Assembly (NCBI GenBank): GCA_025529335.1
Contig: JAMYHX010000387.1
Coordinates: forward strand, 1-41,971
Source of the DNA: Rhizopus sp. PT2906
Lineage: Eukaryota; Mucoromycota; Mucoromycetes; Mucorales; Rhizopodaceae
DNA length: 41,971 nt
Reading direction: 5' to 3'
Positions 31,775-41,971 of the stretch are shown one piece after another (position 1 is the first letter of the stretch; each line of letters begins with the position of its first letter). Under the pieces are notes generated by a model. It did no database searches. It worked only from the letters and a program-made list of their open reading frames with translations, and had not been told where the DNA came from. The position numbers and the translations under genes are program-made.

Positions 31775-32215
31775 ATGCTCAATCCATACTATGAACAATA
31801 CAATCGCTCAAAAGCCCTTGAATACTTTCGAACTAAGAAATTACAATATCTTTTGAGTGATCCGCAGCTTGACTTTAACGAAGAAGTCATGTCAGATGCA
31901 CCTGCCCTGATTATCGCGTCAAGTGATCGATATGTTCAAATGACGATGGTGTACGGCATACTAAACATGTTCATATATTGCATTTATTGTTTAAATTTGG
32001 TTACAAAATGCAGAAATAACTCTTGCAGGGCTCATTTACGCACATAATAAGAAGGCATTTCCTTCTTTACTTTCTGTTTTAGGTCTGTGTATTCTTTGGT
32101 CAAACAACTGTATGACTCTGAAACAAAATGAGCCTTCTTTCCAATTAACTTGGTACCTTAGACTATTCTAATCGCTTTGTATTTGTTGCCGAAGAACGGT
32201 ATAATGAAAAAAATT
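31775..32215 (+). pseudogene. Broken or unresolved coding segments
   Basis: A protein-like opening (MLNPYYEQYNRSKALEYF, then EEVMSDAPALIIASSDRYVQ) is followed by further coding-looking pieces in other frames: ITLAGLIYAHNKKAFPSLLS around 32,012-32,095 and LDYSNRFVFVAEERYNEK around 32,158-32,214. Candidate splice signals (acceptors at 32,010, 32,089 and 32,164) exist, but I could not join the pieces into one open frame without weak GT donors. Either a real multi-exon gene with unusual splicing or a decayed one. Family not recognised. Confidence 0.4.
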
Positions 32216-35200
32216 GCTGCCCCTTATTAAGTTTACAATACCATTAGTATCGGTCAATAACATCTTTAACATGTATACTTCACTTTGTGTAAGCTGATGA
32301 TCATGAATTGGTCAACGTTTACCATTGTGGCTAATATGACGTTCAACTGAAATACATGCGAGGCATATGTATGTTACTTTCAGATACATCAAAATATAGC
32401 TCTATATGAATAAGGAGGCGTCATCTTGTAAGATAGTAATTGGAGAATGTGGATCCACACTGCCGAGTATACATTATAATCATCAAACTCGGAATTGTAT
32501 TTGCTGGCCATTGAGGCTCTACTTAAGCATAAACGATGCGATGGGCAATGGCAAACATATATCAACGTGATATACACATTACCATGCCTGAAAGAAAGCA
32601 TGAGTATGTCAAGTGGTAGAGAATGGGCAAACTGAGTAACACTAATTGCCTATTTTGTACTAACTCTTGGCGTTACCTCCCGCCGTTAGATTGATCAATG
32701 CGTTCATGCGATATCCATCTTCATGTAATGATCATCGTTAAAGTGAAGTAAGGACAACTATTTTGCATTCGGATACTACACGTGTACAAGCGCTATTACT
32801 CCGTTCGTTCAACATCGTCCCATTACATCTACTGCTGTTGAACATCGCGCTTAATCAGAATATGGCTTTTAAACATCTGCACAATATTAACAAGCACAAA
32901 TAGAGCAACATCCACCATCCTTTGATCACAGAGGCAATGAAAGCCTAAGCAGATTATACAAAGCTAGGAATGACTACTTTACTATTAAATTTAAGCGAAA
33001 ATGATAAAGGCACGGCTTCTTAATATCTTAAGGTCTACTAGTGAGACTTGGACTACAAAAAATGAACTCCAGTATTCATCAAACCACTGATAATTACTCT
33101 TGAGCGCGCCCGGTCTATCCCCCTTATACGCTTATACGGTCATATGTCAATAGATATCCTTTAGGCATATGGAAGGGTATGCTACTCGTTATCCATCTTG
33201 GATCTTCAGCACTTTCAGGATAATAGCCTTCATATGAACTCTCGAAATTTCTCCAATATAAGCTGGCTTTTAACCGTTCCATTGAATAGCCATTAGTGGC
33301 TTTCTCTCTTAATCCAACACCATTTAAAACGTCCAGAATATTAACTTGAAGAATTTCCCGAGGTAGTGGAGCTTATGTACCATTGATTAAATGACTAGCA
33401 GAAAGAATGGTATAATAGCCTATCTAACAATAGTTTAGTAAGAGTATATCCAACTGTAAAGGATATGGAAACTGCGTATATGCGAAATTTTGTTCGATAT
33501 AAACGATGGTGAATTCTTTCTACACTGTGAAGAAAACGTCAGGATGGCCTTTAACCCTAGATTTTATGCTTCTTTTCAACATAAACCAAGTTTACTATTA
33601 TTACTAAACACGGTTCTCTTTCAATAATTGGCTTTGTTCCACATTCGATGTGATAAAATTAATAGGTTTTCAACATCTACTGGAGGCGAAGACTCCTATG
33701 CTGAAGCACTTCCCTGAGCTACCGATGTTAGTTATAGAAATTATCCTCTTAATACTAATGTTAGTGATTCAGGTTCTTCTTCCTGTAACCTAACTCTTAA
33801 GGAAAAGGCAGTGATTGATAGGTTAGTTGAAGTGTATGAAAATTGTACAAAACAAAACTAAATGAACTTTAATAACGATAGAATATAATAAAGCACCAGT
33901 AAATTAAACAATATCCTTTTGCATACATACATCTTCTTGTTCAGCTCGTTTTATTGTAATTAAAAGATAAAAACTGACGCTTTTCACTTTAAATGTATAT
34001 TTAAGCAATCCCAAAAAAAGTTACAACACATTCAGTGTAAAGTAGAATGTTCGTTTTTTAAACGAAACACCTTACCCATTACAATATGTACTTAAAAGAT
34101 CTGCAGCAATATAAACAGGTGGCACTAATTTATTTGCTCGCTTAATGCCAGTGGTTTTGGTAAAATCGAATGTTTATGAATAGACCACTTAAGTAAAGAG
34201 ATTAAAGTAAGAGCCGTGGTAGTGCAATGCCTGCTTCTAGTTGACATTGAAATAAGCTGCTGTAAACAGAGCAAATGAAGTATAAAGCATCTCTTCTTCT
34301 ATCAAAAAGGATAAATCTCTCTAAAAGATGATCCTTTTCACGGTAAAGGAAGGTTCATAGCCCAGATCATAAAAAAGAGCAGAAAAATAAGAAAAGCATC
34401 AAGGGCAAAGCAAACCTGCCAATAACTATGATTTACGCTTAGAATAACTGTTTACCAGTCATTTGATAGCAGCTATAAATAATATATCATTAATTTATCT
34501 GTATGTTCCTTCTGCCTTTATCTCAAAATAATGAATTAATATTAAAAGAGTGCTTATTTTTGCCTTTTATTGAATCATCATTTATCACTAAAAAAATAAG
34601 AGTGACCATCGGACCGCATTACTCTATAATCAATTGGATTAAGGTATGTTTGAAAATAAAGAAAGAGGCATGAAGGTTTTCGGAATTTAATACAGTCGCA
34701 TGAATATCATTCGTAAGATTATAAGAAATAAATCAGTGTTTTGTCAAGTAAAATAAAAGGGTTGAAGTAGGATTTGTTATTTTGATATTCTTGGTATTTC
34801 GGTAAATATATAAGACGAAAGATTGAATGGGAAAGAATATAGAAAAGTTTACTTCTAAAAAATTAGATCAAGGTTTACTACTTTTAAAAATCTACTGTAT
34901 TTATACCAAATGACAACCCAGAATAAGTAGGATGTGAAATCTTCCTGCTTGTTAAACTATTCTGACAGATATTTCCATAAGTGAACAAGTCCTCCTTTAC
35001 GGTTTCTTTTGTCTGCTCGTTAGAGTTGATTCAAGGATCCATTGGCTCAATCCAATTGATTGTGCTAAAGTTATTATTCCTCCTGCACCTTTCTGCACGT
35101 GAGTATTCCTTCAGTTGTATCAAAACGCAGATTAAGTGAGGACTAATAGGCTGACAAGGAAACTATTCGTGTGTCGTAAACGGTGTACTTTCATTAGATT

Positions 35201-37280
35201 GTATAACAGTTCAGAAATAAACTTTTATTGTCTGTATTTTAATGCTTATCAAGTTATTCAGAGTCTTAAATAGAGACTTCAATGTAATCGTATTATATAG
35301 CATACCTCTATGAATACGGCATAGTCTTTTGAAAGAGGTTTTTTTTTTGGATCAAATCTCAAGATTAATACATTCCCCAGTTGGCTCGAAGGTACGTTAT
35401 AAGATGAACAGCGTATTAATATATATCAATATGTTTTATTTGTAGTTTAGAACATATTCAAAAATTAGCTGACACCAACTGCGATGGTCTGTTTCTTATG
35501 CTAACTTAATCGCGTCCGTAACCTTCTCCGCTCTCCACTCTTTATTTCTTTTCTTTTGCTTTTCCTAACTAGCTATCGCTGGTGCTATCCAATATGTGTT
35601 TTTGGTAATATATTAAACATATATTTTAGATGCTTACTCATTCATCTTACTTTTCTCTTTCTTATTAGCTTCCCTCTTTTAATCTAACTATTTATTATCA
35701 ATGTATTAACTTATGTACTTAATTTTTCTATATCCCATTCTTATACTTCTGGTGATTTCTTTTTATAACATTATTTGTTGCCTAAATTTATCATTTTATA
35801 ATTTTTCTATCAATGTGTGTATAATTTCTGAATAAAGCATTAAACTAGTGCTAAATTAAAAAAATTGACTTGGATTAGACTTATCAGCCGAGTTCGAGAT
35901 ATGAAATAAGAAAATGATTCGAACCAAGAGAAAAGCTCACTTTAAACTAAAGAAGTTATTCAGTATTGTTTATTGATTTTAAGTCTTTAAAAATCTTATA
36001 ACTTGCACTTTACAATAAAATATGTGGGAAAATAACGTAATGGCATACTATTTCGAATTTTTAATTTTGGCTTTGGTTAAAAAGAGTAACATCATGGAAT
36101 AAATAGCTTAACAATAAGCTACGGCAGAACGGCTACTATCTCCTGTTGATGCAAAATCAGCAATAATTGTGATCACTTATTAAAAAAGGAAAGTAGTAGG
36201 ATAAAAGAAATACTTTATCAAAAATTGTATAAAAAATAAGATACGGATTAAGTTTTTATTTATTTCAAAAGATTGAAGAAGATATTTATGTTAAAATAAA
36301 GTATATATTTGTTAATAAATTATGAATGTTTAAAGCAAAAATAGCATTCTCAATGTCATAGTTTTATTTTTAAAAGATAATCTTGGCTACTGTTATTTTT
36401 TAGGCTGTATAGAGTCATTTTTTGTTATAAGAAGAGAAATTTATGATGATTCAGAGCTAAGCAAAGTTTTACGAGTACTACTAATAACAATCTGAATAAA
36501 AGGCAATCACTACGTCTTGGCAAATCACCAATCGAATAGTCCGCTAAATAAAAATAAGAAATGGAAGCAGTGGTTGAAATAGTAGCGACTTAGTTAATGA
36601 TAATTATGAATGTACATTAAAAAACAAGCCTATAGATGCAAATTTTTTAAGCATGGCTAGAAATGCTTTTTGAGCGAACCAAATTTCTTGTTTGCGGAAA
36701 TCCAGACTAATGGTTAAATCATCTTTGCTTGCTTCACATGCTTATTTTCCTCACCTATACCGCTTTACCATTATAACTAAAGTCTGTTGATTTATGATTC
36801 ATATAGTAACTGATAGGATTCTAAACTTACTGTAACTTCAAAGCTATTTTCTTTGTTAATTAAAAATTTACTCAATAAGCCTGTAATAAGTTTATTTTGA
36901 ACTCGTAATTGAGCTATTGAGTGATTTTATATAATGATTATCAAATCTTGGTTGATTAATTGGGTCACAAAAATAAACTAAAGCAAATTAAATATCCTGG
37001 TTGTTGTAGTTGTTAAATTTAGACATAAATGAAGGATTTAAGAGGAAGAAGAAGAGCTATTTCAAGCTAATTGATGTTTTATTAAATACATTTAAAAGAA
37101 ACTATTCTCGAATTTTTTATACCATTTGAAAATAGAGCACGGTCAATAGATTTCAGTAGCGAACGATACAATTTTAAATATTGCCATTTTTTTTGAATGT
37201 CTGTTGTAGCCGTATTGTAGAGTAGAAATTTGATAAATCTATTGCAATTAAGCAAGTATTTGGATGCAAGTTTGAAAATT
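32216..37280. other. Gene desert, left half
   Basis: About 5 kb with no supported gene. GC content is relatively higher up to about 35,100, with short coding-like pieces interrupted by stops. An example is 33,716-33,860 on the plus strand, which ends in SSSCNLTLKEKAVIDRLVEV, suggesting old decayed genes or transposons. After about 35,600 the sequence is plainly AT-rich. No tRNA, rRNA or intact transposase seen. Confidence 0.45.
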
Positions 37281-37345
37281 TTGAGCTTATAAGTAACCAT
37301 CAGATCTTTCCTGTAAAATTTAGCAGTAAACTTGTTAAAGGGCTT

Positions 37346-38504
37346 GTATTGAATAAAGCAAAGAATACAATCAGAAACCTTTTATGATAAAATTAGAGTA
37401 TATTTATTGAAAAAATATAAAAAAAATTACAAATTAATGATTATTATAAGGAGCATCAGAAGACAAGGCTATATACATTGTCGTAGTAGGAAAAGTCAAT
37501 TGAAGGAGCTGATAGAAAATCACATTGTAAACTTATAGATTACAGGCGAGACTATGGATAAAGTAGTATATTTTTACTTGAGTTGCAGCTTGATACTTGA
37601 AGAAACCACCAGACCTTGTATAGAAGAGAAAATAGAGAAAGGAAGGATACCAGGAATTTTTATTAAAAAGTTGCCTGCAACTACTGTATATAAGATAAAA
37701 TATGACTCTGATTTTCTTTTCAAGTATTAGCCTTTGTTATTTAAAGTGATGTAAAAGCGTTAGATATTGAGTGAATGTTATTTTAACATAAGAATATTAA
37801 AGGGATTTAGTGTAATATCAAATTTAGTTACTAGACAATGGAAAAAGAAAAAGGATGGTCTATAAAGGGCAATACAAAGAGAAGTGTGATATAAAAGCCT
37901 TGTGTCTTTAGTTCATGAAATTTTTTTAGCTATTCAAGCAAGATAAAAGTACTTATAAAAAATTAAAATGGTAGGGGTGAGTGAATGTACTTAGTAGTTA
38001 ACCTCGATTTTGAGACTAGGCTGGGCGTACAAATAGCAATTGGATGTTGGTTCTAAGTTATTAAGCAGTTAAAATTGTTGTAATCAACAATAGAATTAAC
38101 ACATCAAGAACAAATCCACTGGTTAGATCCTCAACAATGGCCCCTTAGACAACATGGTGTTGTTAAGAATGTAGAAAACAGAGCAGTTAGAGTCATAATC
38201 AACCACAAGTAAATTCATCAAGCATGTAGATACAAGTTATGCAGTAGACTTTCAAACCATTGGCTAAAATACACTTATTCTAAATACTCTTTTAAGGAGA
38301 GCTTGATAATATTGAATAAAAGAGTCCTAAAAGTATTGATCTGTCTTTTTGATAATGTAAAACAAAAATATAAATAAACTCTGCAATCAAAGCCCTAGAT
38401 GTTTTGATATACAAGTGTAAAATTAAATATATAAGCAAAAAAAGGCTTGCTTCTTGACTAAAAGCTCTTGTAAAGCTGATCAAACTGTATTGAATAAAGC
38501 AAAG
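37346..38504 (+). repeat. Exact 18-bp direct repeat pair
   Basis: GTATTGAATAAAGCAAAG occurs identically at 37,346-37,363 and 38,487-38,504, with a related copy (TATTGAATAAAAGAG) at about 38,309. The first lies about 50 bp after a repeat core. The second follows a segment (TAAAGCTGATCAAACTG) that resembles the sequence after the 41,834 core (TAAAGTTGAGCAAACTG). These look like parts of the same larger diverged unit. Confidence 0.6.
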
Positions 38505-40946
38505 TAAATATGAGGTAATATGAAATAAAAAGCATCACAATGAAGACAAGACTTCTTTTTGTTGCAATATCTTGTTGATTTTAAAGGTTCAAGTAAAAGA
38601 ATAAAATAATAACCTGAGTAAATTTTGTACCAGTAGTGACCACAAGATAGAGATTAAACATAGTCGACCATAGTAGTTTTTTCATATATATGACATTTAG
38701 CTGATTATATATTTACTTATTATACCGGAGTTATAAGAAGGAGAAAAACAATATGCCGATGTGGCCCTTGGATCTCTTTATTGGTGGGAAACAAAATGAG
38801 GAGTACATTAAAAAAAATAACGACTAGTATATAAAATTAATAATTTACAACACGGCATGTTACAAATGAAATTAGTAAAGGTACGTAATGCTAAATGTAG
38901 AATGGCTCTAAGCAATATAATAATGGAGTAATCTCACGCGAAGAATAGTTATTAAAGAAAGGATAAATGCGGCAATATATTATTCATTAAGAAAATAAAA
39001 GCCAAATTTTCGTTCACTTTCTGAAAGTGAACATCGCCTTTTTTCACTCCCAGAATATTAAGGAAACCTTGAAAAAGCAGAATATAATGCTCAAATTATC
39101 ATGTTCTTTTTTAAATGACTTGGAATGCCCTTTAGAAGATTACTGCATAAAAAAGCGAAAAATTAACTTTCTTCTCTTATTCTAAAACCGCGTGAGTAAT
39201 TTTCGAAAAAGAAAAGGATGTTATGTAATGGTTTATAAAACACAAGACAAAGACAAAAGAAGTACTCTTTGAGACTAATCTTTATTCTGAGATAAAGACA
39301 GAAGGAACATACAATTAAATAAAGGATCTACTATTTATAGTTGCTGTCAAAGGGCTGGTAAGCCACCATTCTAATCGTGGATTATAATTACTGAGGATAT
39401 GATTGACTAACGGTTCCTGAATTCATAAAGAAAACTTTTAATCCGTTCCTAACACTGATCTTATTGTTCATTCCATGACCTGGGTTATGATACTGCTTTT
39501 ACCCTAAGAAGGATTATCTTTTATTCAAAGAAGAAATTCTATTTAATTTGACTTACCACTAGAAGTGTGTACACGTAATCTTATAATGTATGAATTCACT
39601 CTATTCATACTGATTACAGTTGTTTATCTCAATATCAGTCACAAGTAGACTTGCTAACATAATTGTGTAAAGGAAAGCGATAATATATACATTTTTTTTA
39701 AATTAGAACTTGAGCATTATAGTGACCAACGGAACTTGAAATAAAAGCAGCTTGTACAATATAATTTTAAGCTTTATAGATAAAATAAGAAGGCTGTTAT
39801 TCAATAATTAGTTTGGCTTTGAGAAAAAAATAAAAGGTAACTGTGTAGGCTTTAGGCTTAAATATATTGCTGTAATAAGTAGTGAAAATACAATTTTGCC
39901 TATTGAATCCTTAGTGATACTTGAGGTCAGTAGCAAAAACGCTAAAGAAAAAAAAAAGAATTTAAAGTTATTAAATGACTCATAGCGTAATCATCAGATT
40001 ATTTAAAGTTGGTCAGACTTAGCTGTACAAAATAAAAAGAAAAAAGAATAATAAAGGGATTCTGAATCCGCTTGATTTGATACTTTAATAAGAAAAAGGT
40101 TTCGATCCAAGTTGTAAATGATTTTATTGGATGAATTCTTGTAAGTCCATAAAGATGCTATTCTTTACACTTGTTGAAATAAGTTTTTTAAACCAAACAT
40201 CACAATTGGAAAAGAAGGAGCCAATTTTATACAATAAAAGAAGAGAAATAAAACTTAGGTCACCAGACAAAGAGGATCAACAATTTGTATTGGCATTACA
40301 ACAGCACTGTAATATACCTTACGAGATTGGCAGCATGAAACCAAAACGAAAATTTCGTTCAAATGATATTCACATATTTTGGAAGAAAAAAAAAAAAAAA
40401 AACTATAACGAAAAAGATAGCATATATGACTATTTTACTTGTTTCTCGTTGCCACCAGCTCATTAGTTTGTTGAATCAACCATCTTTTCTCTCTTTTTAC
40501 ATTATCCTTATATTCATATAATATCATTACCTTTTAATGATTTTTTTTATTTTTTTTCTGCAAAAAATCCTTTGAAAATTGTATTAATTTGCCTTTTAAT
40601 GACTCAATAGTTATACTTTTGCTTAGTTACAATATATTTATCAAACACTTGAGTTACCTTAAGGCACGAATTTGATAAAGATATTAAAAATAAGTACCAT
40701 TTTGGGAGTAACCTTAGTGATAGTTTGAGTATATGAGTAAACATCACATTTGATTAAAAGCTCAGCTGGTAAATTTGTTAAAAGAATTTTTAAAAGAAAC
40801 TAAAGAAAACGATCCTTTTTTTTATGATTCGAGTTGAAATAGATGTCGTTTATTTCAAAAAAAAAAAAGCTTGGGTTATTTATACTAGGTTGGTGTTGAC
40901 AAATATACAATTGTAATAATAATAATTTAAAATAATGATAAATGAT

Positions 40947-40950
<4 letters not shown>

Positions 40951-40987
<37 letters not shown>
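40951..40987. repeat. Long A homopolymer
   Basis: About 37-38 consecutive A residues. May be a retroelement tail or an assembly-sensitive site; its exact length is unreliable in most sequencing data. Confidence 0.85.
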
Positions 40988-40989
<2 letters not shown>

Positions 40990-41072
40990 AAAAATTGGAT
41001 TGTTGTTGTTTTGTTGTGTTTTGTAAAAAATAAATTTTTTAAAAATAAATTTAAAAAAAAATATAAAAAAAA

Positions 41073-41074
<2 letters not shown>

Positions 41075-41107
<33 letters not shown>
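41075..41107. repeat. Second long A homopolymer
   Basis: About 33 consecutive A residues, 87 bp after the first tract and on the same strand, separated by A-rich sequence plus a short GT-rich stretch (GGATTGTTGTTGTTTTG). Confidence 0.85.
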
Positions 41108-41108
<1 letters not shown>

Positions 41109-41495
41109 ATTGCAAATGTGAGTTTGTTATGGTTTAGGTTTGAGTTACTTGATAGGTTTATTGTTGATAATTATAGGTTCTCATCGATAAAGTAACCTTG
41201 TAATAAGGTACTTAATGATAATTGGTTCAATATGTGACCACCAGATCTTATACAGATCAAATAGAGATAGCAATAGGTTAAAATGAAGTTTAATGTAACT
41301 TCAAGGGACTTTAGAGATCAATGAGAAGTTATATTGTAATTGTTTGTTTTAGCTTAATGTACTTGATGAGTTTAAAGTTTTCAAGATAGGTTTAAAGTAA
41401 AAAGAATAAAATAAAGTAATAAAGTAATATAATATGTCGTGTTAGTGACCACCAGATCTTTGTATAAGATCAATGTAGAGCAATATAATGTTGAG

Positions 41496-41530
41496 ACTTG
41501 TAAAGTAAAGTAAAAGTAAAGTAAAGAAGT
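41496..41530. repeat. (TAAAG)n-like short tandem repeat
   Basis: Five imperfect GTAAA pentamer units between two copies of the dispersed repeat. Similar GTAAAG strings recur near 41,395 and 41,874. Confidence 0.6.
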
Positions 41531-41971
41531 TTTTTAAGCAATAAGTGCTTAAGATAATATAAGAGAAGCTACTGTGATCAGAAGATTGGTTTTTAAGATG
41601 TCATCTATTTCAAGAATAATTTGGAGATATTTATACTATTTGAATAAGTAAATATGCGATATAAAGTAAATGATAAATAATAAATGTTATATGATAAATC
41701 ATAAATCATAAAAACTTGCATAAGACATGCAGAGTACAAGATACCAAAAAGGATATTGTAATTTTTCTTAAGGGTTGTAGAGGTTGTAGTTAATATAGAG
41801 TTTTCTTGAGTTTTTATAAGTTTAGGTGCTTGAAGCGACCATCAGAACTTTTAAAGTTGAGCAAACTGAAAAATGTAAAGTAAGATAAAAGATAAAAAAG
41901 AGATCAGGAACTTTTATAACAAAAGTTATGTCCTGTTTATAAAGAAGAAAAGGGAAGTTGGTTGATTGATT

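Larger units (their letters stand above)
37280..41880 (+). repeat. Dispersed degenerate repeat, core GTGACCACCAGATCTT
   Basis: At least seven same-strand copies of a diverged unit. Cores start at about 37,293 (GTAACCATCAGATCTT), 37,603 (AAACCACCAGACCTTG), 38,636 (GTGACCACAAGATAG), 39,722 (GTGACCAACGGAACTT), 41,234 (GTGACCACCAGATCTT), 41,444 (GTGACCACCAGATCTT) and 41,834 (GCGACCATCAGAACTT). Similarity extends outward: TTGAGC(T/A)TATAGTGACCA upstream in two copies, CTTGAAGnnACCA in two others, and a TATA-GATCAAATAGAG-like stretch downstream in three. A weaker core occurs at 34,602. Spacing is irregular (210-1510 bp). No coding capacity. It is not a known element to me. Confidence 0.6.

Noticed and set aside
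33716..33860. 48-codon coding-like segment in the desert
   Set aside because: Preceded by an in-frame stop and without a recognisable domain or neighbouring exon.
40131..40466. 111-codon ORF in the gene desert
   Set aside because: Longest ORF of the right third, but Lys/Ile/Asn-biased as AT-rich random sequence is, contains a homopolymer-encoded Lys run, and shows no domain.
40927..41115. Phe-rich minus-strand ORF
   Set aside because: Generated entirely by the two A homopolymers.
37280..41880. CRISPR-like array
   Set aside because: Repeat units are diverged and irregularly spaced, and the genome is eukaryotic.

Overview
The window looks like a chromosomal segment of a Mucoromycota fungus, most likely Mucorales. 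The base composition is AT-rich. Genes are split by many spliceosomal introns of about 45-60 nt with GT(A/G) donors and CTAA/CTGA-type branch sites. The tRNA carries a yeast-like anticodon-loop intron. The gene set combines an FKS-type glucan synthase with a metazoan-like O-GlcNAc transferase, and relics of a Helitron and a LINE lie between genes. Exon models were built by hand from reading frame, splice consensus and protein-family fit. They are not backed by transcripts.

Left part (1-16,077): an intron-containing tRNA-Ile(UAU) preceded by tandem CACGTG boxes; GPI10 (GPI mannosyltransferase III); a large intronless OGT convergent with it; an LRRC58-like leucine-rich-repeat protein; two convergent, low-complexity, probably nuclear genes; a group of small genes, two of them encoding short membrane proteins; a coiled-coil hypothetical gene; and TRP4 (anthranilate phosphoribosyltransferase). 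The last 15 bp of the TRP4 CDS overlap the last 15 bp of its convergent neighbour.

Middle (16,078-31,270): FKS1 (1,3-beta-glucan synthase, 1732 aa), a membrane-anchored paraoxonase-like protein, a small lysine-rich gene, a transposon scar (minus-strand Helitron Rep fragment abutting a 5'-truncated plus-strand LINE), UBC4 (E2 ubiquitin-conjugating enzyme, 6 exons), RPS16 (uS9), a Ca3427/THI5-like PBP2-fold protein, and a MiT/TFE-like bHLH-leucine-zipper regulator.

Right part (about 31,700-41,971): a 10-kb gene desert. It starts with coding-looking but broken segments and becomes increasingly AT-rich. Its right half holds several same-strand, diverged copies of a previously unnamed repeat around the core GTGACCACCAGATCTT, plus two 33-38-nt A tracts. 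This degenerate repeat field is the most unexplained structure in the window. The genes do not form one pathway. They are independent housekeeping, cell-wall and regulatory loci packed tightly, often tail to tail.
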